Source: Thermoplasmata archaeon
Lineage (GTDB): Archaea; Thermoplasmatota; Thermoplasmata; Thermoplasmatales; Thermoplasmataceae
Direction of reading: 5' to 3'
DNA length: 19,122 nt
Assembly (NCBI GenBank): GCA_021797385.1
Contig: JAJZZW010000019.1
Coordinates: forward strand, 1 to 19,122
In this document: one piece after another, positions 8,370 through 15,381 of the stretch
Layout of the letters: the number at the start of each line of letters is the position of its first letter
Numbering within the stretch: position 1 is the first letter of the stretch
Program-made: the position numbers and the translations under genes
The notes under the pieces: generated by a model
What the model was told of the DNA's origin: nothing
What the model saw: the letters and a program-made list of their open reading frames with translations, nothing else
Database searches by the model: none

Positions 8370-9545
8370 ATGGAAGAAGTTTACATAGTTGATTACAGAA
8401 GAATTCCGTTCTCGAGGGCAAGGCCCAGGGACCCGGAAAAGGATGTGTACAATGATTTAAGAATGGATAAAATGCTGTCAGAGTTGATTAAGCTCTCAGT
8501 GAAGGAGACAAAAATCAATCCTGCGGAAATAGAGGATGTTATAACAGGATGTGCCTTCCAGGCAGGCGAAAACTGGACATACGGTGGCAGGCACCCGGTG
8601 CTGCTTGCAGATTTGCCAGTATCGGTGCCGGCAATGTCTCTTGACCGTGCATGCTCATCGTCACTGAACGCCACGGGCATTGGAGCCATGGAAATCATGA
8701 CAGGAAAAGCGGGCATTACCATTGCAGGAGGCATGGAGCATATGACCCATGTGCCTTTAGGCATAGATAATCCATTTATCAGGCCCAATATGGAACTCAT
8801 GGTAAATCCAAAATATGCCAAATTCAATATGAACGTATCGTACAATATGGGATTGACCGCAGAGAAGCTTGCAGGTCTAAGGAAAATACCCAGAGAGGAA
8901 ATGGATGAATATTCATATCATTCCCATAAAAGGGCTGCAAAGGCATATGACGATGGTTTCCTGCAGGGTGAGATCATGCCCGTTTCTGTCAATGGAGCCA
9001 CCATTGACCGTGATGTGGGAATACGAAAGGATGTTTCACTTGAACAGATAAAATCTCTTAAACCAGCATTCAGAGAGAATGGTATAATCACAGCAGCAAA
9101 TTCATCATCTCTGAATGACGGTGCATCCATGGTAATGCTGATGTCCGGTTCAAAGGTAAAGGAATACGGAATGAAGCCGCTGGCAAGGATAGTTGATTTC
9201 GCAGCTGCAGGTGTGGATCCAACAATAATGGGAGAAGGACCCGTTCCTGCAACCGAAAAGGTGCTGAAGAGGAACAAGCTCTCCCCGGACGATATAGACT
9301 ACTGGGAAATCAATGAGGCCTTTGCAGTTGTTGTTCTCAATGCAGTGCATGCATTCAACCTTGACCTTGAAAAGGTAAACATACATGGAGGTGGAATATC
9401 CATAGGCCATCCACTGGGTGCCACAGGAGCGAGGCTTGCAGGAACACTGGGAAGAACCCTGCAGGATCAGAAGAAAAACCTCGGGATTGCCACACTATGT
9501 GTCGGTGGTGGACAGGGATATTCAATGTTGCTGGAGCGTGTTTAA
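8370..9545 (+). CDS. Acetyl-CoA C-acyltransferase (thiolase)
   Basis: A 391-aa degradative-type thiolase, normal family length. It cleaves 3-oxoacyl-CoA with CoA to give acetyl-CoA and a shortened acyl-CoA, closing the beta-oxidation turn. All catalytic elements are present: acylated Cys95 in LDRACSSSLNATG, NEAF (315-318), His347 in GGISIGHPLGATG, and the base Cys377 in TLCVGGGQG. The complete set argues for an active enzyme rather than an SCP2-like archaeal thiolase homologue of the HMG-CoA synthase operon, which lacks this pattern. Its position between the acyl-CoA ligase (6 bp upstream) and the acyl-CoA dehydrogenase (stop TAA directly followed by ATG) indicates fatty-acid breakdown. A biosynthetic acetoacetyl-CoA role cannot be excluded. 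Confidence 0.9.
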   Translation: MEEVYIVDYRRIPFSRARPRDPEKDVYNDLRMDKMLSELIKLSVKETKINPAEIEDVITGCAFQAGENWTYGGRHPVLLADLPVSVPAMSLDRACSSSLNATGIGAMEIMTGKAGITIAGGMEHMTHVPLGIDNPFIRPNMELMVNPKYAKFNMNVSYNMGLTAEKLAGLRKIPREEMDEYSYHSHKRAAKAYDDGFLQGEIMPVSVNGATIDRDVGIRKDVSLEQIKSLKPAFRENGIITAANSSSLNDGASMVMLMSGSKVKEYGMKPLARIVDFAAAGVDPTIMGEGPVPATEKVLKRNKLSPDDIDYWEINEAFAVVVLNAVHAFNLDLEKVNIHGGGISIGHPLGATGARLAGTLGRTLQDQKKNLGIATLCVGGGQGYSMLLERV

Positions 9546-10625
9546 ATGTTTGAAGAACTTGATGATTACAGGAATAAGATAAGGGATTTTGCCCTTCAGG
9601 AATTTACGGAGGATATAGCAGCTGAGTATGATAGAAAGGAGGCATATCCGGATGAACTGAGAAAGAAATCTTTATCTCTGGGAATTGTGGACATGCAGAA
9701 TCCTGCCAAGGTTTTAATTGCCATAGAGGAGCTCTGCAGGGTTGACGCAGGCCTCGGTATAGCGCTTACAACACCCTATTTTGGCAGTGAGGTTATAATG
9801 CTCTTCGGTAATGATAAGCAGAAAGAAATTTTAAACGATGTTTACAGGGGAAAATATATACTGGGACTCGGTGTCACAGAGCCATCAGGCGGGAGTGATG
9901 TTGCCGCGTTAAAAACAACAGCAAAAAAACAGGGAAATAAATACATACTAAATGGTTCAAAGATGTTCATTACAAACGGCGCAATAGCGGATTATCTGGT
10001 CATACTGGCAAGAACATCCGATGACCCGAATCCGCATCATGGCATGAGCACATTCCTCCTGAATACAAAATTAAAGGGCTTCAAGGCAACTAAGCTGGAG
10101 GATAAGCTCGGCGTAAGGGCAACAAATACCGCGGAACTCCAGTTCAACAATATTGAATTATCTGAGGATGACCTTATTGGTGAGGAGGGCCAGGGCTTCT
10201 ATTATATAATGATGTTTTTCAATATAAGCAGAATATATGTTGCTGCCCAGTCCATAGGAATAGCCAGAGGTGCATTCGACAAAATCAAGTCATACATAGG
10301 GGAAAATAATGTAAAGGATGAGGATTCCATGTTCCGGCTATCCGATGTTGGAACCAGGATCGAGGCATCCAGGCAGATGACATACAACGCTGCTTCATAT
10401 CTTTTTGAATTCAAGCCAAAACCGGAGCTGACAAGCATGGCAAAGGCTTACAGCAGTGAAACAGCAGTATACGCTGCGGAGGAGGCAATGGAAATACTTG
10501 GAGACAAATCCCTGTATGAGAATGTGCAGAGAATATTCAGGAATGCTAAAATCATGGAAATATGGGAAGGAACCAGCGAAGTAGAAAAGCTTGTAATTGC
10601 AAGGTATATATTGAAAGGTGAATAA
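9546..10625 (+). CDS. Acyl-CoA dehydrogenase, catalytic subunit with degenerate adenosine-FAD half-site
   Basis: An acyl-CoA dehydrogenase of 359 aa, shorter than the usual 380-400. It keeps the flavin and active-site half: LGVTEPSGGSD (108-118), FITNG (141-145), LGVRATNTAELQF (188-200), and the catalytic base Glu341 in IWEGTSEVEKLVIAR. Two segments that in ordinary family members bind the adenosine part of FAD from the neighbouring subunit are missing. The RxxFGxxL...Q stretch is replaced by IGENNVKDEDSMFRLSD (251-267), and GGxGY by LGDKSLYENV (318-327). The PxxYGGxGLD loop near the N-terminus is also deleted. The next gene encodes a homologue with the opposite pattern of losses, so the two probably form a heteromer. 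It starts directly after the thiolase stop codon. The electron acceptor, presumably an ETF, is not encoded here. Confidence 0.87.
   Translation: MFEELDDYRNKIRDFALQEFTEDIAAEYDRKEAYPDELRKKSLSLGIVDMQNPAKVLIAIEELCRVDAGLGIALTTPYFGSEVIMLFGNDKQKEILNDVYRGKYILGLGVTEPSGGSDVAALKTTAKKQGNKYILNGSKMFITNGAIADYLVILARTSDDPNPHHGMSTFLLNTKLKGFKATKLEDKLGVRATNTAELQFNNIELSEDDLIGEEGQGFYYIMMFFNISRIYVAAQSIGIARGAFDKIKSYIGENNVKDEDSMFRLSDVGTRIEASRQMTYNAASYLFEFKPKPELTSMAKAYSSETAVYAAEEAMEILGDKSLYENVQRIFRNAKIMEIWEGTSEVEKLVIARYILKGE
10614..10621 (+). promoter_or_regulatory. Shine-Dalgarno that decides the start of the second dehydrogenase
   Basis: AAAGGTGA, at the end of the preceding gene, places GGTGA 5 nt before ATG 10627. 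This favours that ATG over the in-frame GTG at 10618, which lies inside the Shine-Dalgarno itself. Confidence 0.65.
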
Positions 10626-10626
10626 A

Positions 10627-11613
10627 ATGGAGGAGGAAAATAATATACTCAGGGAAACCGTAGCAGAATTCTGTGAAAAAAACCTTGATGAAAAAATAAT
10701 AGAAACGGAGGGAATCAGCAAAAAATTGATCGATCTTATAGCATCACAGGGTTTTCTGGGTTCATCCATACCGGATAAATATTCTGGCTCCGGGCTGGAT
10801 AAAATATCATACGAAATAATTCTGGAAGAAATCTCTAAATATTCCCCATCGGTTGCAATGAAAATATTTCTGTTAAATTCTCTTTATTATCCGTCAGTAA
10901 AGGATACACCGGCGGAGAATACGCTTACAGACGCATCCACCGGCAAAATTTCCACTGCAGTTGATTTTATAAATAAACAGGTCAATGTTAGAACATCTGC
11001 AGGTAAGATGACCGGAGAAATCAAGAACATCCTGGGTTCGGATTGTGATCAACTTATCGTATTCCATGGAGGAACATCCACAGTTTCCGGGCCATTCAGG
11101 TCTGAATCCCGGGACTTCATGGGATTCCGTGGTTTAAAATTCGGGGATTTATCACTGGATAACAGTTTCCAGAACCTGAACAGTGAAAACAAACTTCCGG
11201 AAATTATGGAAAAATCATACGGCCCCGCATCTGCAATAGCGCTCGGAATGATTTCAGGTGCACTCCAGAAGGCTATAGATTATACAAATGTGAGAAAGGC
11301 ATTCGGGAATCAGCTCAGGGATTTCGAACCCGTTTCATTCAGGCTTGCAAGATTCAGGTCAACAGAGACAATTCTTAGAAACGTTTTATACAGTAAAACC
11401 GATCCCTACTATACATTCAACTTTGCCATGGAACATCTGGTTGAGATAGCCAGATATTCAGTGAACACCCACGGTGGCTATGGTTATTTCAAGGACTTCG
11501 GCGTGGAGAAATTTTATAGGGATGCTATCGTCATGAAATCCATATTTTATGGCACTGACCAGCTCAGAAAACTCACAGAGCATGTTTATACCGAAAAAAT
11601 TAATTTTGTTTAA
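10627..11613 (+). CDS. Acyl-CoA dehydrogenase-like subunit lacking the catalytic glutamate
   Basis: A 328-aa divergent acyl-CoA dehydrogenase homologue. It keeps an N-terminal PDKYSGSGLD loop (49-58) and the adenosine-FAD-binding elements: RKAFGNQL (223-230), though the Gln that usually follows is Glu234, and THGGYGYFKDFGVEKFYRDA (281-300). It lacks the active-site half. No TEPxxGSD segment can be found around 105-140, and the catalytic Glu of the usual YEGT/WEGT motif is Tyr308 in FYGTDQL. Alone it should not dehydrogenate acyl-CoA. The preceding gene, 1 nt upstream of this start, has the complementary set of motifs, so this is most likely the second subunit of a heteromeric enzyme. ATG 10627 is chosen because GGTGA lies 5 nt upstream. 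The gene ends 20 bp before the convergent AMMECR1-like gene. Confidence 0.82.
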   Translation: MEEENNILRETVAEFCEKNLDEKIIETEGISKKLIDLIASQGFLGSSIPDKYSGSGLDKISYEIILEEISKYSPSVAMKIFLLNSLYYPSVKDTPAENTLTDASTGKISTAVDFINKQVNVRTSAGKMTGEIKNILGSDCDQLIVFHGGTSTVSGPFRSESRDFMGFRGLKFGDLSLDNSFQNLNSENKLPEIMEKSYGPASAIALGMISGALQKAIDYTNVRKAFGNQLRDFEPVSFRLARFRSTETILRNVLYSKTDPYYTFNFAMEHLVEIARYSVNTHGGYGYFKDFGVEKFYRDAIVMKSIFYGTDQLRKLTEHVYTEKINFV

Positions 11614-11633
11614 AATAAATTTATCATACAACA

Positions 11634-12188
11634 TTAATGGAATATTTTTGCAGTATATGCATACATTGTAGAATTCTTATAGCAATCTTTTCCCATTCCA
11701 GCTTTCCTGCATGTCTCAGCTATGAATTCATCCATGTCCATATTATTCTCAACAGCGACCTGGGGAAGCAGTGTGCCCGAGTATATTCCATTCTCAATAT
11801 AAAGGCCGAACCTGCCCGGTTCAGCTAAACGTATATCCTCATATTTTACCTCCTTTAGCTCCCCGATTACCGTTACTTCTATTTCAATATCTTTAAATTC
11901 ATTTTTATTCATGGGTTCAAATCGTGGGTCCCTGTAGGCTGCATTCCACGCTGCCTTTTCCACTGCCTTTGCAAGGGGCATTACAGGTCTCAGATAACCG
12001 ATGCACCCCCTTAAATTATTATTTTCAGTCAACGTTACAAAAGCGCCGGCTTTTTCTTCAAGTTTCTCAGGAACATTCAAATAATTTTTATCCCCATGGA
12101 TGGTGTTCCTTGCAATACCTATTAATATTCTACCGTCTGCATCGCTCAAACTATTAATAAATTCATCAAGTATCATTTTATAATTCAT
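11634..12188 (-). CDS. amrA: AmmeMemoRadiSam system protein A (AMMECR1 family)
   Basis: A 184-aa member of the AMMECR1 family. The hallmark LRGCIGYL is at res 59-66, followed by AAWNAAYRDPRFEP (79-92) and the C-terminal SGTLLPQVAVEN (137-148) and FIAETCRKAGMG (155-166) segments. The molecular function of the family is unknown; the human homologue is linked to a contiguous-gene syndrome with midface hypoplasia and elliptocytosis. Here it lies back-to-back with the MEMO1-like gene and near the AmrS radical SAM gene, so all three predicted components of the system are present. ATG 12188 gives the start listed. A TATA-like GTATATAC (12201-12208) is instead centred about 28 nt before the in-frame ATG at 12176, so the protein may start at Met5. 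No Shine-Dalgarno is seen. Confidence 0.87.
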   Translation of the reverse strand: MNYKMILDEFINSLSDADGRILIGIARNTIHGDKNYLNVPEKLEEKAGAFVTLTENNNLRGCIGYLRPVMPLAKAVEKAAWNAAYRDPRFEPMNKNEFKDIEIEVTVIGELKEVKYEDIRLAEPGRFGLYIENGIYSGTLLPQVAVENNMDMDEFIAETCRKAGMGKDCYKNSTMYAYTAKIFH

Positions 12189-12200
12189 TAAACATTAATT

Positions 12201-12208
12201 GTATATAC
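12201..12208 (-). promoter_or_regulatory. TATA-like box of the AMMECR1-family gene
   Basis: GTATATAC is self-complementary. Read on the minus strand it predicts transcription near 12178-12180, just upstream of the in-frame ATG at 12176 rather than the annotated ATG at 12188. Confidence 0.4.
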
Positions 12209-12308
12209 ACATTAGCATTGAAGCATCTAAGATAATAAAAAATACAATTACAGTCGCAATATTTTATACGATAAAATTGAAGCAGAATAATTTCAACCTA
12301 TATATAAA

Positions 12309-12318
12309 TTTATATAAA
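12309..12318 (+). promoter_or_regulatory. TATA box of the MEMO1-like gene
   Basis: TTTATATAAA, centred about 24 nt upstream of ATG 12337, is a near-ideal archaeal TATA box. It predicts a leaderless or nearly leaderless mRNA. Confidence 0.55.
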
Positions 12319-12336
12319 GCATAGTAATCATTATAT

Positions 12337-13152
12337 ATGGATAATACAAGAGAACCCTATGTTGCCGGCGCATTCTATCCAGATAATTATGATGAACTGA
12401 AAAGTGATATAAAAAGTTACATGGATATTGAAAAACCTGAGTTAAAATATAAAAGATTAATAGGGGCAATAGTGCCACACGCAGGTTACATGTATTCCGG
12501 AAAAACTGCTGGATACGCCTACAGCATGATTAAGGACTTAAAGAAAAGAAATTTTCTGATTATAGGACCGAATCATTCAGGATATCCACAGTACCCTGTT
12601 ATTTATCCCGACGGCTACTGGAATACCCCTTTAGGCTACGCAAGGGTAAATTCAGATATAGCCAATAAAATTCTTTTGAAATCTAATATTATAAAAAGTG
12701 ACAAAGAGGCGCATATGATAGAGCACTCCATTGAGGTGCAGCTTCCTTTTCTTCAGTATCTATTTAATAATGATTTTACCTTTACGCCCATAATAATGGG
12801 CTATCAGGATGCTTCGGTAGCCAGAAATGTGGCAGACACTATAAGCTCCATGGAAGATAAGCCATTTTTGCTCATAAGCTCAGACTTGAATCATTATAAT
12901 GAATATAATAAAAATAATGAACTGGACGATATCACAATTAATGACATAGAAAGCCTCAGGATCACTCATTATTATGAAGATAGGATCACATATGGAACAT
13001 CAGTGTGTGGCTATGGGGCAATAGCTATTTTAATGATGATAACGAAGGAAATGAAAGGGAAAATTGCATTAATTAAACACAGCAATTCAGGAGATACCGG
13101 AACAGATCGCAAGAGAGTGGTAGGTTATGCTGCCATGATAGCCTATATATAA
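12337..13152 (+). CDS. amrB: AmmeMemoRadiSam system protein B (MEMO1 family)
   Basis: A 271-aa MEMO1-family protein, structurally related to class III extradiol dioxygenases. The N-terminal REPYVAGAFYP (5-15), VPHAGYMYSG (46-55), IGPNHSGY (76-83), EHSIEVQLPFLQ (129-140) and SSDLNHYN (181-188) are all present. Candidate metal ligands are His48, His80 and His186, with Cys224 in TSVCGYGA. They correspond to the conserved His/Cys cluster of human MEMO1, which has been reported to bind metal and linked to redox signalling. The archaeal function is unknown. The gene is divergent from amrA across 148 bp and is followed, after 51 bp with a separate promoter, by amrS. The start is supported by the TATA box at 12309-12318 and by the match of the N-terminus to the family. 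Confidence 0.9.
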   Translation: MDNTREPYVAGAFYPDNYDELKSDIKSYMDIEKPELKYKRLIGAIVPHAGYMYSGKTAGYAYSMIKDLKKRNFLIIGPNHSGYPQYPVIYPDGYWNTPLGYARVNSDIANKILLKSNIIKSDKEAHMIEHSIEVQLPFLQYLFNNDFTFTPIIMGYQDASVARNVADTISSMEDKPFLLISSDLNHYNEYNKNNELDDITINDIESLRITHYYEDRITYGTSVCGYGAIAILMMITKEMKGKIALIKHSNSGDTGTDRKRVVGYAAMIAYI

Positions 13153-13171
13153 ACTTCTGAAAATATTAATA

Positions 13172-13185
13172 GAGTATAAATACTC
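13172..13185 (+). promoter_or_regulatory. TATA box of amrS embedded in a short inverted repeat
   Basis: TATAAATA (13175-13182) is centred about 26 nt before GTG 13204, fitting leaderless initiation. It lies inside GAGTA-TAAA-TACTC, a perfect 5+5 inverted repeat. This could be an operator competing with TATA-binding protein, or chance. Confidence 0.45.
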
Positions 13186-13203
13186 TTAATGCAATAATAT
13201 AAC

Positions 13204-14220
13204 GTGGAAGCCAGTTTGTATAAAAGGAATGGCAGCAGGATTATCTGTACAGCCTGCGAAAGATACTGTAATTTACAGGAAAATCAGAGCGGATTCTGTG
13301 GTGTAAGGACGTATAAAAACGGAACCCTGAACCTTGATGTTTACAGTTATCCAACGGGATATAACATAGACCCTATTGAGAAAAAGCCTGTTCTGCATAT
13401 GTATCCGGGCTCCAGAATACTCTCCTTCGGAACCTCGGGCTGCAATTTTGCCTGTAAATACTGCCAGAATTATGAAATGAGCCAGAGAAAAACAGTGGAA
13501 GGAGAATACATGACCCCGGAGAAAATAGTAAAAGTTGCCAGGAGATTGAATGTTGATGGCATAGCCTATACCTATAATGAGCCAACAATTTTCATGGAGT
13601 TTGCCCACGATACAGGAATGCTGGCACATGAATACGGGCTTTTCAATATATATGTGACTAATGGCTATGAAACTCTGGAATCCATGGAAATGGCATCTGA
13701 ATTTCTTGATGCCATGACCATTGATTTCAAGGGAAATGCTCAGGAGAAATTCTATAATAGATACATATCTGTAATGCACCCTGATTTAATTTATAATACT
13801 ATAAAATCTGCTCTGGATTACGGGATTCACACAGAAATAACTGACCTTGTAATCCCTGATATAGGTGACAATCTCAGTGACGCTCAAAAAATGATCGGCA
13901 AAATCATTGAAATAGCGGGAGAATACATACCTGTAAGTTTCCTCAGGTACCATCCAGATTATAAATTATTATTACCGGCGACGCCTTTCAAAACATTAAA
14001 AGAACATTATGACCTGGCAAAGTCCATGGGCATGCATTATGTTTATCTCGGGAATGTTCCAGAAAAAAATTACGAAAACACTTACTGCCCGGAATGCGCA
14101 AACCTCCTAATAGAAAGACATATATTCGATTCCTCTGTAGTAGGCTTAAATGCCGATGGGAGCTGCAAAAACTGTGGCTTTAAAACCGGAATATTGATTA
14201 AATCCAGAATTATCCAGTGA
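13204..14220 (+). CDS. amrS: AmmeMemoRadiSam system radical SAM protein (AmrS)
   Basis: A 338-aa radical SAM enzyme related to pyruvate formate-lyase activating enzymes. The 4Fe-4S/SAM motif CNFACKYC (Cys80, Cys84, Cys87) is intact, with FGTSGC before it and AYTYNEPTIF (121-130) after, typical of this subfamily. Two further cysteine clusters frame the core. The N-terminal one has Cys15, Cys18, Cys22 and Cys32; the C-terminal one, CPEC...CKNC (Cys295, 298, 321, 324), resembles a zinc ribbon or an auxiliary-cluster site. The substrate is unknown; the association with AMMECR1- and MEMO1-like proteins defines the AmmeMemoRadiSam system. The start is GTG 13204, chosen because a TATA box is centred 26 nt upstream and the frame has no Shine-Dalgarno. 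The 3' end overlaps the convergent small STAS-like gene by 11 bp. Confidence 0.88.
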   Translation: MEASLYKRNGSRIICTACERYCNLQENQSGFCGVRTYKNGTLNLDVYSYPTGYNIDPIEKKPVLHMYPGSRILSFGTSGCNFACKYCQNYEMSQRKTVEGEYMTPEKIVKVARRLNVDGIAYTYNEPTIFMEFAHDTGMLAHEYGLFNIYVTNGYETLESMEMASEFLDAMTIDFKGNAQEKFYNRYISVMHPDLIYNTIKSALDYGIHTEITDLVIPDIGDNLSDAQKMIGKIIEIAGEYIPVSFLRYHPDYKLLLPATPFKTLKEHYDLAKSMGMHYVYLGNVPEKNYENTYCPECANLLIERHIFDSSVVGLNADGSCKNCGFKTGILIKSRIIQ

Positions 14221-14446
14221 TCTTTTTCATTGATAAAGGCATATTTTTTTCAATAATTTCCTTGGTGCAAATTGCCTTATCAGCTATATATGCATCAATG
14301 AATTCGTTGCTTATATAATACACAAGAAGAAAATCAAGTACAATCTGGTCATCATCCAGATTCTCTATTTTCCTGAAAAGATGGTCACAGGATACCTTTG
14401 AAATTAGATACTTTGAAATTTCTCTCCTCATTATAACGTATATCAT
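14210..14446 (-). CDS. Small STAS-like protein (DUF4325-type), tentative
   Basis: A 78-aa protein on the same strand as the nitrilase-like gene and 5 nt after its stop, so probably co-transcribed and translationally coupled. The central pattern DDDQIVLDFLLVYYISNEFIDAYIADK (about 31-57) has the shape of a STAS beta-alpha unit: a strand ending in LDF, then a short loop with IS and a helix, as in DUF4325 proteins where the loop reads ISxSFADE. The usual Ser/Thr-rich loop is partly lost here (ISNEFIDAY), so the assignment is weak. STAS domains bind nucleotides or partner kinases in regulatory switches, but no kinase is nearby. Two starts are possible, ATG 14446 (used) and ATG 14431. Its 3' end overlaps the amrS stop region by 11 bp. 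Confidence 0.5.
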   Translation of the reverse strand: MIYVIMRREISKYLISKVSCDHLFRKIENLDDDQIVLDFLLVYYISNEFIDAYIADKAICTKEIIEKNMPLSMKKITG

Positions 14447-14451
14447 CTATT

Positions 14452-15234
14452 TCACAGTTTATAAAGTTCCGGCCTTCTCTGCCTGAGAACTGGCATTTTC
14501 TTTCTTACAGCTGCAATTCTTTCAGTATCCACAGTAGCGTAAATAATTCCCTCATCCTCTGCAGCTCTGGCTGTTATTGCACCTATCGGATCTGTAAAGG
14601 TTGTTATCCCTGTAAATGCACCTCCAACCATATTTGAAGTTGCAAGATAAACTGTATTTTCAAGTGCACGGGCTGAAACCAGTGACAGCCACTGCTCTTC
14701 CTTCATGGGGCCGGAAAACCATGCAGATATAAGTACAATCATATCCACATCGTTCAGTGAATAATTTCTGAATACCTCCGGGAATCTTATGTCATAACAT
14801 ATGAGCATTCCGAAGTTTACGTTATCCATACTGGATATTTTAAAAGGCCCATTTCCGTAGGTGTAAATATCCGATTCTTTATATCCGAATGCATCGTATA
14901 AATGCACCTTCCTGTAATAATTATCCAGTTCGCCGTTCTGTACAAATACTGCTGTATCATAGTAATTATGATCATATATTTCATTGATTCCTGTTATTAT
15001 GCCTATCTTATTTTCTGAAGATATCTCTTTCAGTCTTTTAACATAATTTCCATTTAATGGTTCTGAATTCTTAATTACGGTTTCCTTATACGGAGAATAA
15101 AACATATAATATTCCGGGAATACAATGAGCCCTGCAGAATTAGAAGCAGCAATGCCTGAATAATATTCTATATTCCTGATGCTGATATCCTTATCCGCCA
15201 CGGGCCTTAACTGGGTCAATGCTACCTTTAACAT
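14452..15234 (-). CDS. Carbon-nitrogen hydrolase (nitrilase superfamily)
   Basis: A 260-aa nitrilase-superfamily amidase. The Glu-Lys-Cys catalytic triad is complete: Glu41 in LIVFPEYYM, Lys109 in YYRKVHLYD, and the nucleophile Cys146 in GMLICYDIRFPEV. The sequence after the Cys (DIRFPEVFRNYSLNDVD) and the C-terminal RQRRPELY are typical of the Nit1/Nit2-like branch. That branch hydrolyses small amides such as deaminated glutathione or omega-amides of 2-oxoacids; the actual substrate cannot be read from sequence. It is divergent from the MqnA/MqnD-like gene and followed after 5 nt by the small STAS-like gene. The upstream AT-rich TTTTTATAT-type element (15254-15262, minus strand) is positioned for a leaderless start at ATG 15234. 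Confidence 0.87.
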   Translation of the reverse strand: MLKVALTQLRPVADKDISIRNIEYYSGIAASNSAGLIVFPEYYMFYSPYKETVIKNSEPLNGNYVKRLKEISSENKIGIITGINEIYDHNYYDTAVFVQNGELDNYYRKVHLYDAFGYKESDIYTYGNGPFKISSMDNVNFGMLICYDIRFPEVFRNYSLNDVDMIVLISAWFSGPMKEEQWLSLVSARALENTVYLATSNMVGGAFTGITTFTDPIGAITARAAEDEGIIYATVDTERIAAVRKKMPVLRQRRPELYKL

Positions 15235-15253
15235 AATTATATAATATAATTTA

Positions 15254-15262
15254 ATATAAAAA
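15254..15262 (-). promoter_or_regulatory. TATA-like box of the nitrilase-family gene
   Basis: An AT-only TTTTTATAT-type stretch on the minus strand is centred about 24 nt from ATG 15234. The surrounding sequence is AT-rich throughout, so the exact box is uncertain. Confidence 0.3.
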
Positions 15263-15353
15263 TCATGCGTATAAATTCAGAAGTACGGTATAAACAATGT
15301 AATAGCTAAAATATCTACAAACGTTAAAACTTGTCTAATAATTTTTAAAACCA

Positions 15354-15361
15354 TTTAAATA
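15354..15361 (+). promoter_or_regulatory. TATA box of the MqnA/MqnD-like gene
   Basis: TTTAAATA is centred about 25 nt upstream of ATG 15382, with no Shine-Dalgarno in between, predicting a leaderless mRNA. Confidence 0.5.
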
Positions 15362-15381
15362 ATATCTATAAATAAGTATAC

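Noticed and set aside
8393..8845. 150-codon minus-strand frame inside the thiolase gene
   Set aside because: Antisense shadow of a well-supported coding region, with no independent start signal.
10618..10626. In-frame GTG start for the second dehydrogenase
   Set aside because: The GTG is part of the GGTGA Shine-Dalgarno that serves ATG 10627 at 5-nt spacing.
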